A DNA stretch of 64,000 nucleotides from Gigaspora margarita (lineage: Eukaryota; Glomeromycota; Glomeromycetes; Diversisporales; Gigasporaceae). Numbering within the stretch: position 1 is the first letter of the stretch; each line of letters opens with the position of its first letter. A model generated the notes under the pieces. It was not told the DNA's origin. It worked only from the letters and a program-made list of their open reading frames with translations, and ran no database searches. Below, piece by piece: positions 54,931 to 64,000 of this stretch. A program made the translations under genes and the position numbers. The DNA lies in the NCBI GenBank assembly GCA_009809945.1, contig WTPW01000013.1, positions 400,786 to 464,785 on the forward strand. The letters are read 5' to 3'.

Positions 54931-56626
54931 ATGAATAATGAACCTATTCAAAATTTTTCAAATTTGCTTAAAAACCCTAAAGATTTTGATGTAAAAATTA
55001 AAGTTGGTGAAAAACCAAATATTAAAGAATTTAAAGTTCATTCTATTATCTTATCAACAAGATCAGATTACTTTAAAGCTGCATTATCATCACGATGGGC
55101 AAGGAGAGAAGATGGTTTTATAATTTTCACTAAACCTAACATTTCTCCGGATGTGTTTGAAATGCTTATAAAGTAGGTTTCAATTCGATTGCCAATAAAC
55201 TAATAAATGTCTTCTATATATAAATAAATTGAAATGTTGTTTTACTTTCCATAAAATAAATAGTTATATTTATACAGGAATATTTTCCAATAATAATGAA
55301 GTTAGCCTTCTCGACATTTTTATTGCAGCGGATGAAATTGGTTTATTTGAAATTAGTGAACAAGTTGAACAATGCTTGCTAGAAAATGAATCAGCTTGGA
55401 AATTTCCAAAAGACTTTAATACAATATGTAAATATGATACTTTTACCATTCTACATGAGATTTCATTAAAATTTAAGAGAAATAAAGTACTAGAATATCT
55501 TAAGCAAGGCAAATTTTTTAAAGCATTGGAATTTTATGATGAAATTCTCAAAAACAGCCCGCATAGTGCTGAAGATCAAGAAGGCGCTTCAAAATGGGAC
55601 CTTACTCATTATAGATATGGATTAAAAGAAATAAACGAGTTATCAAGGGTGCTTTGCAAGAACACTACGCTTACTTCCTTGAATCTTAGCAACATTGAAC
55701 TGGGATCCATCAGCGTCAACTTTCCAACTATGCGATCTGAAGTAAATGATGTAAAAATATTAGCAAATGCACTGTCCAAGAATTCCACCTTAACTTCTTT
55801 TAATGTTGGTTATAATCTTCTTGGATTCGAAGGAGGAAAAGCATTTGCGGGTGCACTTTGCAAGAACTTCACTCTGACTTCTTTGGATCTTCAAAATAAT
55901 TTCCTTGGATTAGAAGGAGTAAAAGCATTATCAAACGCACTTTGCAAGAACTCCACACTGAAAGATTTGAATCTCAGTTCGAATGAACTTGAATCAGAAG
56001 GAGGAAAAGCGTTAGCAGATGCACTTTGCAAGAATTCCACACTGACTTCTTTGAATCTTAGTTCAAATAAACTTGGATCAAAAGGAGGAGAAGCATTAGC
56101 AGATGCACTTTGCAAGAACTCTACACTGGTCTCCTTGAATCTTTATAATAATTATCTTAGATCTGAAGGAGGGAAAGCATTAGCAGATGCACTTTGCAAG
56201 AACTCTACACTGACTTCTTTGAATCTTTATGATAATTATCTTGGATCAAAAGAAGGAAAAGCATTAGGAGATGCACTTTGTAAGAACTGCACTCTGAAAT
56301 ATTTGAATCTTGCATTAAATAATCTTAGACCAGAAGGAGGAAAAGCGTTAGCAGATTCACTTTGCAAAAATTCCACACTAACTTCTTTAAATCTTTATTG
56401 GAATTATATTGGACCAGAAGGAGGAAAAGCATTTGCAGATGCGCTTTGCGAAAACTCTTCACTGAAAGATTTGAATCTTAATAAGAATTGGATAGAATCA
56501 GAAGGAGGAGAAGCATTAGCTAATGCGCTTTGCAAAAACTCTACACTAATTTCTTTAGATATTCAAGGGAATAATATTCCCTTTAAATTACAACCAAATA
56601 ATCCAAATGTAAAAATTATAGAATAA
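54931..56626 (+). CDS. BTB-TPR-LRR protein, gene 4 (two exons)
   Basis: Spliced CDS join(54931..55172, 55264..56626), 534 residues; intron 91 bp, GTAGGT...ATAG, phase 2 at codon 81 as in the paralogues. Start MNNEPIQNF. BTB about 18-112 with the usual His (FKVHSIILSTRSDYFKAALS). A BACK-like stretch present in gene 3 follows (VEQCLLENESAWKFPKDFNT), then the TPR-like motif (LKQGKFFKALEFYDEILKNS, then P) and about 11 LRRs to residue 520 (NSTLTSLNLSSNKLGSKGGE). The tail FKLQPNNPNVKIIE corresponds to the tails of the other copies. It is the only + strand member, intact throughout, and closest in layout to gene 3. Function as a ubiquitin-ligase adaptor is inferred from BTB plus LRR. Confidence 0.9.
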
Positions 56627-58162
56627 AATGCATTAAATTAGAATAAACGGTGTAATAGTATTTTAACAGATATAAATTACAATTACGGTACAGGTAAATT
56701 AAAATTATAAATATTTATTAGAGATAGAGACTATGTTACTATCGAATATTGTGATAAATAACAACTCATACAATAAATAAATTATATATCTATTTAAATG
56801 GTAACAAAGAAACGATTTGAAATACAAATGTCATGTTAATTAATTAATACCAGATTCCTCCTAAATGACGACCCTGTTTTTTGAACATAAAGCTGGCCGA
56901 GATAGCTATAATTCAGGCCAAATTTTGAATAATGAAAGTTAAAGGTGTCAACAAAGACTATAATAAAAGTTGTAAAAAAATTATAATTATTTCTAAATTT
57001 AGACTATATCCATGTAACTATAAAATATGATTGGAACTGATTCTGTATATAGCATAAATAAATACATATTATTAGTAAAATAAAAAAATATCAAGTTTGA
57101 AATAGCTAAGCAAAGTGAGATCAAGAAATATACATACTATAAAAAAAAAAAATAATAAAATAATAATATATAGTTTGAGTTTAAAAAATTTTAAACAAAA
57201 TAAAACCAAAAGTTATATAAAAAATTTGACAATAATGTCTATGAAGTAAAAAAAAATCAAATTTACAAAAAAGTTAAACAAAGTAAACTTAATAACTGTC
57301 GCAGATCATAATTTAAAATGAAATCTATATTTTCTACTTAACCTGCTAACCTTCTAAAACCCACTAATACTTGTTTATTATAACTTTTTTTAAAACTAAA
57401 CCCTAACCTAACCCCTAACCCTAAAAAATGCACCCCCAAAAAAATTTAGTTTTCGAGATTTTATACTATAATTTCATTTTAATCTGGATTTCATTTTAAT
57501 CTGCCACAATAACTATCTAAAGATTATCATTTATATATATTATTATTTTATTTATATTTAAAGTAAATTCTTAAAATAGAGTATATTAAGTGCTAAATTA
57601 TTACATTTTTATTAATAAGAGAATAATAAAATTTTAAAAAATTTTTAATTTATTTTTTTTTTACTAAAAAATTATTAGTAATTGTTAATATCATATTATT
57701 GTTGCTTTATTTGCATATTTAATTATTAGCTAAATGAGCTACAAGCTAATTGCATATGCAATTTCTAATTAAATTATAATAAAATTCACAGCAAAAGAAT
57801 TTATAATTATTTCTAAATTTAGATAGATCTATGCTAGAACTTGATTCTGCAATATAATATATATTATTGTCAAGGTAAAAATTTAAAGTTTAAACAAAAC
57901 TAAGTAAAATATGGCTATAATATATAAATAAAATAAATAGCATAGTATAAATATAATATAAATTAGATTTAAACAAATTCTAAATGAACAATATTTATAA
58001 TACTAGAAACTAAAAACAAGTATAATTTCAGAGCTTATGATTTTTAGTATAAGTATTAATATAACCTCTAAAAATTTGGTAAAATATATTGCAAATCCAA
58101 ATTTTTAAAAGTATTTAAATAAAAAATGCTAAACTATAATTTTGTTATTTTTATTATAAATA
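56627..58162. other. AT-rich spacer 3' of gene 4
   Basis: Telomere-like tract ctaaaccctaacctaacccc, then taaccctaaaaaatg, at about 57393-57428, without recognised element ends. The phrase ttataattatttctaaattt, then aga, recurs at about 56979 and 57801. No gene. Confidence 0.45.
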
Positions 58163-58506
58163 CAGTTATACCTCTATAAATGCAATCTCCATAAATGTGA
58201 TACTGCTCTAAATGCACATTTTTGTCTTGTTTGTAAGAAATTATTAGTGCTAAATGCATGTTTTATACTATGTAAATGTATGTTTTCTTAAAAAATTTTT
58301 TATATCAAACTAGCTTTCTAAATACATGTACCAATCAAATTTAAGTATTTGAGGCAGATTATATAGTATTTAAAATAAGTTATACAAAATTAATAATCTA
58401 ATAAGCTGCAATTTAATTGGCTCTCTCTAAAATGCCAACCTTCCTAAATGCATATTTTCAACTTGTTTGTACAATTGCATTTATAGCATTTATAGAGGTT
58501 TGACTA
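58163..58506. mobile_element. Tigger/pogo-like MITE, TIR CAGTTATACCTCTATAAATG
   Basis: Starts cagttatacctctataaatg after TA (58161-58162) and ends ...gcatttatagaggtttgacta. Words taaatgca repeat in both orientations inside, as in 33179-33333. The longest and most diverged member of this family in the window. Confidence 0.75.
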
Positions 58507-58867
58507 TATATCAAAATAATAATTTTAATTATAAAAGTCCATAAAAATATAAGTTTTTACTATGCTTTAGATAATTAAAAAAGATCCAGATTTGCAATAA
58601 GATCAAGTAAAGTAAATCAAGAATCCTTTGCTATTTATATTTAAAGCTAGTTTTGAGAGTTAATTGCTAAAGTCTATTTTTATTAAATAAATCTATTTTA
58701 TTAATATTAAATTGTATATATTATTAATCAGTTTATTAAATTTTTTAATTAAAAAAAAACTCAGGGCAACTCTTTTCAATGATCATCTGTACCAAAATTT
58801 TCAGGAAGACTGATCTACAAAACTCTAAATCTAATGCATAAAATAGTAAACTAATTTTATATAGAGG

Positions 58868-59068
58868 TTGTCAATAAGTTCCATAAGTCAATACTTGTCA
58901 TTAAGGGATAAAGTTCATAGACTACCTGCTGACAAGCTTAGAGTTTATCACTTGCCACAGGAACAGCATCTGTTATTTAGAGATAAAGCATATAGACTAT
59001 CTGCTAACAAGCTTAGAGTTTATTACTTACTAAAAAAAACTAAGCTTTCCTCTAATGCTATTGAGTAA
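58868..59068 (+). CDS. Hypothetical 66-residue frame with a duplicated 26-residue unit
   Basis: Two tandem units of 78 bp encode LRDKVHRLPADKLRVYHLPQ and FRDKAYRLSANKLRVYYLLK. The changes are mostly conservative, which suggests past coding. First codon is ATG-less in the DNA (ata agt...), so a start is not secure. Overlaps the end of the minus-strand frame at 59058. Family unknown. Confidence 0.25.
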   Translation: MSISSISQYLSLRDKVHRLPADKLRVYHLPQEQHLLFRDKAYRLSANKLRVYYLLKKTKLSSNAIE

Positions 59069-59330
59069 AAAGTAGTAGGTGTAACAATCTCTGAAGCCTA
59101 GTTTTATTTGGTGTTATTATGTCTAGCATAACTTCTACCAACATTTTTTCTTTGGGTATCTTAGTTTGATTTTTTCTGCCCTTTGGTTTTTCTAAAATTT
59201 TTACCAAAAAGTGGGTATACCATCTTAACTCCAAAAAATCAGCAGTGTTTACTCTTTCCAAATTGGAAATATGTCCCCAAGTAGGAACTGGCATGGTCAT
59301 GAGTATTTTTAGATTTATATAGATAAACAA
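59058..59330 (-). CDS. Hypothetical 90-residue frame in a dispersed element
   Basis: Minus-strand open frame containing MTMPVPTWGHISNLERVNTA, DFLELRWYTHFLVKILEKPK and KEKMLVEVMLDIITPN. Composition is protein-like. The second copy of the element (13690-14390) encodes a similar but stop-ridden version, so this is likely a repeat-borne protein fragment. Family unknown; not expected to be a host gene. Confidence 0.35.
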   Translation of the reverse strand: MFIYINLKILMTMPVPTWGHISNLERVNTADFLELRWYTHFLVKILEKPKGRKNQTKIPKEKMLVEVMLDIITPNKTRLQRLLHLLLFTQ

Positions 59331-59800
59331 GGAATGACATGTTGGAGATCTGGAGGATATATAAATATTTCTTACATAAACATTTAGTCACAGACGTGTT
59401 ATTTTTTACTATAAGTATATAATACTTTGATAGATTTTTTATACAGTATCATATAATCTTTATCATTATATGCAGACTTATTAGCACTTTTATTTCTTTT
59501 TCTTTTATTGCTTTGTCTTTGGTTTTTTTTAATTTTAATTTTTTTCTTTTGGTTGTAATTTTAGTTTTTTAAATTGGTTTTATCATTTAGATAGTTTAGT
59601 TTTGCCTCTATTTAACCTTTTTCTCTTTTTATTCTTCTATATGAAAAGCTCAATAAGGAAGTTTTTAGAAGGAATTAATTTTGAAGTAAGGTAGCTTGAG
59701 ACCTGGAGTTGTTCTCTAAGGAATACTTGGATAATACCAGTAGTGCTTAGAAACTAACAAGCATTAGTGCAACAACTATACCTGGATACTAGTGGAGTTG
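59090..59800 (-). repeat. Dispersed element copy, partner of 13690-14390
   Basis: Inverted relative to 13690-14390. Shared blocks include the coding-like part (ccaaaaagtgggtataccat) and the far part (caacaactatacctggatac). About 700 bp; ends not defined. Confidence 0.6.
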
Positions 59801-59956
59801 TTAGGTATTAGCCTGTATTAGTATTAGAAAATAAATTTATATATCTACTCTATATAAATTTTTTAATAATTTGTTTTGTTGTTTTACTTCACATTTGCTT
59901 CTTTTTGTTTTGCTTTTTACTTACTAATTTTTTAGCTTCTTTTTAAATTTTGTTTT

Positions 59957-60061
59957 ATTATTAGTATTATTGTTGGTATTGTTATTGGTGTAGTTATTAG
60001 TGTTATAATTAGTGTTATCATTAGTACTGTTATTGATATTATAGTATTTTGGGTTCTGTAA
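59957..60061 (+). other. Val/Ile-rich frame from a gttatt-type repeat
   Basis: Open for 34 codons (IISIIVGIVIGVVISVIISV, then IISTVIDIIVFWVL) without an ATG. Based on att/gtt triplet expansion. Similar in composition to the frame at 40569 and to the degenerate one at about 62370-62460. Confidence 0.3.
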
Positions 60062-60129
60062 CTAGTTTTTTGGTTTGTTTTTTTTATCTTTCATTATTCT
60101 TGTATTAACTTGTTTTTTTTTCTTTCTTG

Positions 60130-61477
60130 TATGGTGCATGTAACCTAGAATCGGCATCACGTGACCTAGACATATATATAGATTAAAATTGTTTATAATT
60201 TATAATATATATATATATTTAAAAAAAATCTCTTTGTAAATCGATAGTATAGAGCCAGTACTACAACATTACAAAGAGTTTTTTTATTTAAACATATTAG
60301 TTCCACATTTATTTACGGTTAAAGTTGTTACATTTTAATATTAATACCAAAATTTGGCCACTATATTTAACATAGTAATTTACCAAGCATGCATGCATAT
60401 TACGAGTTAGACCGTACGATGTACGTACATAATTGTTCTTTTCTCGATATTTGCTTGTAATTAAACCTAAAAAACTATCAGCTAGGTTACTCAGATAAAA
60501 CGCGGTAGGTTAAAAGTAATTTATTGTGTCAGAAAAAACGTAAGTATACTTAAATTTTATTAATATAAATTTATTATTCAATTCTAAATTCACTATATTT
60601 ATCTAATTACCAACCATAATCCTAAATATTAACTAATCCCAACCCTAAAATGACTATCTAATTCTATTACACATGTTACCTAAACTCAATACTCCAAAAA
60701 TAAATGATGAAAACGATGCCATGAAACTCACCAAAAGAGCTCATAGAAGCGAAACTTCAAACTGATGCTGAAGTCAACATCACGAATTGACGAGCTAATA
60801 TAGATAAAACAAAAAAAAAACTGAAAGCGACACCACGAAACCTATCAAAGAAATCACAGAAGTGAAACTTCAAATGACACTGAATTGAGGCCACGAAGTC
60901 GACAGGCACATAAGGGAAACTCCAGAAAGCGACGCCATGAAACCCACCAAAAGTGACGAACTAATATAAACGAACTCCAGAATAATGCCGAAATTGATGC
61001 TATAAAACCCCATCTAAAACGATGAGAACCCACCATGAAGCCCACTGAAAACAACGGCATCACACCAACGAAGACTAGCACCACCAGAAACAACTACTCA
61101 AAAAAAAGAAGAGTTGGTTAGTCAAACACAAAATGCACTAGAACAAAAAGAAAAACACCACGAAGTCCACCGAAATCGACAGTAGACAGCATCACACCAA
61201 CGAAAACTGACTCCAGTAACGACGACACCAAAAATGATGAAACCAAAAATAGTTACCTGAAAAAAAAGGGAAATTATTAAATAAAAAATATAAAAATATA
61301 AAAAAAAATTCAATGATTATCGGTGATAATCATTAATAATCATTCAATAAATCGGAAATATTTGGGAAAAGCATGCTCGTATTTTATGTTTAACGAAGTT
61401 CTATTCAGAAATATTCGGACCCTCTAAAATTGGCCACCCAAGTCACGTGATGCCAATTCTAGGTTACATGCACCATA
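60130..61477. mobile_element. 1.35-kb TIR element with internal degenerate repeats
   Basis: Ends tatggtgcatgtaacctaga, then atcggcatcacgtgac; and gtcacgtgatgccaattcta, then ggttacatgcaccata. Interior at about 60700-61230 repeats variants of cgacgccatgaaacccacca, then aaag, and gaaactccagaa, on a less AT-rich background. Two minus-strand frames there (Val/Phe/Trp-rich) are products of the repeat. No transposase seen. Confidence 0.7.
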
Positions 61478-61499
61478 TTAACTTGGTTTGCTTAGAGTT

Positions 61500-62640
61500 G
61501 TAGATTTCTGGAATGTAATTGATGGATCAACTATGTACTCAAAACAGTCTTGAAGAGAAATTCCAACTAAAGAAATCACTAATGAAATAACTCTAGTAAG
61601 ACTTCTCTTTTTATTTAATATTTATTAACTTGCTCTTTTTTTATAGGTTTTTGATTCTTTTATTTGTGGTTTTATTCTTTAATAGTTTAGGAGTATTTTT
61701 TGCATTGTTCTATTATTAGGTTCAGAATTGTTTTCTTTTTTTTAATTGTATTTTTTTTTTGATGTTATGTTTTTTTTTTATATTTTCTTAATATTTTTTT
61801 CAGATATTGGAGTAGTCATAGTACTATAGTTAGAGTCATAACAGAAATTTTGACTAAACAAATTACTAATAAAATAACTTCAATAAAGTTTCTCTTTTTT
61901 TAATATTTATTAACTTGCTCTTTTTTTTTATGGATCTTGAATTCTTTTATCAGTTTTGGATTCTTTTATTGGTCTTGAATTTTTCTTGTTAGTACTGTAA
62001 ATGACCAGATAAAAATCTTCTAGCTAGTAGACTGACCCACTATGTACTATATCTGAGTGCAGATTGCAGGATCTTCTTTAATTAAATATAGTTCTTTTTT
62101 AAAATCTAAATTGCATATTATAAGCACTAAGTGCATATACATCTCAAATTTTTACACTATATGATATAAACTCTCAGCCATGTACTATACCCAAGGTCTA
62201 TTATAGGGTTCTAAAATTAGTAGAATATAACAGACCTGGGTCTTATATCTAGCCATTTATAGTAGTTTCATTTTTTTACAGTTTAGAAGTATTTTTGGCA
62301 TTATTCTGTTACCAGGTTTAGAGTTTTTTTAATCTATATTTTTTGATATTATAGTTTTTTTTTTATTTTCTTAAAGCTTTTTTTAGTTATTGGAGTCATC
62401 AATAGTGCTGTTATTGGAGTTATTATTGGAGTTGTATTAGAGTTGTATTAGAGTTATTATTGGAGTGTTAATAGAGTTATCATTTAAATTGGCATTGGGG
62501 TTTGGACTAAAGGTATTGCTCTTGGGCAAGTAGGTTTTGCTTTGTTAGTGCTGACTTGAATATGATACCATGCATAGTGCAGTTTTTTTGGTCCTGCTAA
62601 TGTCATTGTGAGTTGGGCATGTATTTGGAGTTGTATAAAT
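61500..62640 (+). repeat. Direct-repeat family of T-rich tracts and att-gga-gtt words
   Basis: The block aaatcactaatgaaataact, then ctagtaagacttctcttttt and aatatttattaacttgctct, at about 61570-61640 returns at about 61860-61930. The order T-rich tract, tttttcag or tttttag, then attggagt words recurs at 61799 and 62380. A degenerate Val/Ile-rich frame lies at 62385-62450. No confirmed gene. Confidence 0.45.
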
Positions 62641-62699
62641 CATTATATAAATAAAGAACATTGTGCTTATTATTTTATTTTTTTTAATTATAGGGTGAA

Positions 62700-62930
62700 T
62701 CTATTTGTCACTGGCAGTGACAATCACCGGAGTATGATCGACCAATTAGATTAAAGGATCATGTGTAATGTAAAAAAATGCAAAAACTTTGATTTTTTTG
62801 AAAAATCACTTCTAACTTAAAATTTTGTCTATGAATCTACTTTTTTTTATGCAAAAAAAATTCTAGCAAAATTTTACTATATCTGAAGCTTTACTCGAAC
62901 CTTAACTATGGCTCTAACCCTAAGGGGAGT
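62700..62930 (+). mobile_element. Half-element with the shared CCCTAA core
   Basis: Left side gtcactggcagtgacaatca, then gtatgatcgaccaatt, and ggatcatgtgtaatgt; core gcaaaaaaaattctagcaaa, then attttactat and ctctaacccta. Corresponds to one arm of 63061-63380; the other arm is missing or decayed. Confidence 0.5.
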
Positions 62931-63060
62931 GCTATTTATTACCTGATTTTTTAGGTAGGTGGGGTAGAGCAATTATCAGGTCCTATATATAATATAATAT
63001 ATATAATATAATATATATAATATATATAAATATATATTTATATATAGACAATTATCTTTT

Positions 63061-63380
63061 ATCGCTAGTGCAATGCATCGCTACCCCCTGATCGACCAAT
63101 CATTTTGTTTGTTTTGATTTTACATTAATCAAAACAAAACAAATAGCAGCCAGGTTAAGATAGGGTTAGGGTTTGGCTGTAGGCAATAGTTAAACTACCT
63201 TCTAACCCAAAATTTCAAAAGGAATTTTTTTTGCTAAGAAAAAATTGTAGTTTCATAGTCAAAATTTTAAGTTAGAAGCGATTTTTTAAAAAATTGTTGT
63301 TTTGCTTTGATTTCATGTTACACCTGATCCTGCATCCCGATTGGTCGATCAGAGGGTGGCGATGCATCGCACTGGCAATG
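63061..63380. mobile_element. MITE with telomere-like core, TIR GCyAGTGCrATGCATCGC
   Basis: Left gctagtgcaatgcatcgcta, then ccccctgatcgaccaatc; right gattggtcgatcagagggtg, then gcgatgcatcgcactggc. Core, minus orientation: gatagggttagggtttggct, then ttcaaaaggaattttttttg. Best-preserved member of the family also seen at 8912 and 62700. Confidence 0.8.
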
Positions 63381-63419
63381 AATGATAACTCTCTTATATA
63401 TATTATTATATATATATAA

Positions 63420-63684
63420 TTTTAAAATTGAATAACTTTTGATTTCCAGTCCATTTTTGATAATTTAACTACCAAAATGTTCGCCTTAGTGAGACGATTC
63501 TAACAAGCCCAAAATCACTAAATTCTAATCACAGGATCCTAAGATCAACAAAGATTTGTATTCTATAAACAATTAATAATTAGATATGTCCAATTCGGTG
63601 CACCTAAGTTCTATAATGAATACCACGTGCCATATTGATCAGAATCAGGTTATTTTGGTACCATTCGATTCATCTCATTGAGAC
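63420..63684 (+). repeat. Copy of the GAGAC-palindrome module
   Basis: Reads gaataacttttgatttccag, then ctaccaaaatgttcgcctta, gtgagacgattctaacaagc and ccaaaatcactaaattctaa, as in the arm of 49213-50107, then ggtaccattcgattcatctc, then attgagac, as in 14885-16009. Single arm only. Confidence 0.65.
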
Positions 63685-63840
63685 TAGTGCTCCTAGGTCT
63701 GGTCCGGGTCTGGTCAGGGATCAGACCAGACTCAGACTCTAAATTTTACTAATTTCAGACTTCAGACCAGACTCAACTATGAGTCCGGTCTGGGTCTGGT
63801 CCGAAATCTGCAGACTGGTCTGAGTCTGAATATAATTATT
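63685..63840 (+). mobile_element. hAT-like end, TAGTGCTCC with GGTCTGGTC words
   Basis: Starts tagtgctcctaggtctggtc right after ...attgagac of the module, followed by many ggtctggtc / gaccagac words in both orientations to about 63820. The other end is not identified, so the size is unknown. Confidence 0.45.
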
Positions 63841-63867
63841 TGTATTTTTTGGCACTGAACAAGTTTA

Positions 63868-64000
63868 CTTAGTGCATTTGTTAGAATAAATTAGTAAAAT
63901 TTTATGAATCTTAAGATTTTATAGAATTTTATTAATAAAATTCTATAAAATCTTATAATCCGCAAATTTTTATTAATTAATTCTAACAAAATGCACTAAG
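63868..64000. mobile_element. Hairpin MITE at the window edge
   Basis: cttagtgcatttgttagaat at the left pairs with attctaacaaaatgcactaag ending on the last base. The middle pairs tttatagaattttatt with aataaaattctataaa. About 133 bp; the right flank is outside the window. Confidence 0.7.

Overview
The window looks like a nuclear contig of an arbuscular mycorrhizal fungus (Glomeromycotina, the Rhizophagus/Gigaspora group). It is very AT-rich, crowded with decayed transposons and sparse in genes. Its recognisable host genes belong to a glomeromycotan-style BTB family, and its transposase relics (Tigger/pogo, Tc1/mariner, MULE with a SWIM finger) are of the kind expanded in these fungi. The placement rests on family resemblance, not on a search.

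Host genes: four paralogous two-exon genes encode BTB - single TPR-like motif - long 28-residue (RNI-type) leucine-rich repeat proteins. Gene 1 (16540-18730, -), gene 2 (23638-26079, -) and gene 3 (35330-37303, -, interrupted by one in-frame TAG) lie in the left part; gene 4 (54931-56626, +) lies at the right. All four share one phase-2 intron at the same codon of the BTB domain. A further LRR relic (20755-21001, +) runs into an 805-base assembly gap, and weaker LRR-like traces sit at 39150-39640. Genes 1 and 2 lie in two copies of one segmental duplication (about 14680-19040 and 22850-27180) that later received different transposon insertions. The likely role, by analogy with other BTB substrate adaptors, is recruitment of targets to a Cul3 ubiquitin ligase, with the LRR solenoid as the variable binding surface; this is inference.

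Mobile DNA fills most of the rest. Left edge: a Tigger/pogo transposase relic with its three catalytic acidic residues still readable (1-1604). 4.6-9.2 kb: several TIR-bounded short elements. 11.1-12.3 kb: a decayed coding relic of a transposon-associated family. 14.9-16.0 kb and 49.2-50.1 kb: long foldback hairpins sharing a GAGAC-palindrome module. 27.2-28.4 kb: a Tc1/mariner relic whose right end was hit by a 103-bp hAT-like MITE with a perfect 8-bp target duplication. 31.1-32.0 kb: a foldback built of 20-bp repeats. 32.9-34.2 kb: a satellite-like array with two MITEs inside it. 43.6-50.9 kb: a MULE with long inverted termini and a broken transposase. 52.3-53.1 kb: a tRNA-headed SINE with a 13-bp target duplication. 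60.1-61.5 kb and 62.7-64.0 kb: further TIR elements.

Four signals stand out: the BTB-TPR-LRR family, which gains and loses LRRs in 84-bp steps; a MITE that more than doubled the intron of gene 3; a conserved internal core with telomere-like CCCTAA tracts shared by short elements whose ends differ; and one dispersed repeat placed 5' of three of the four BTB-LRR genes.
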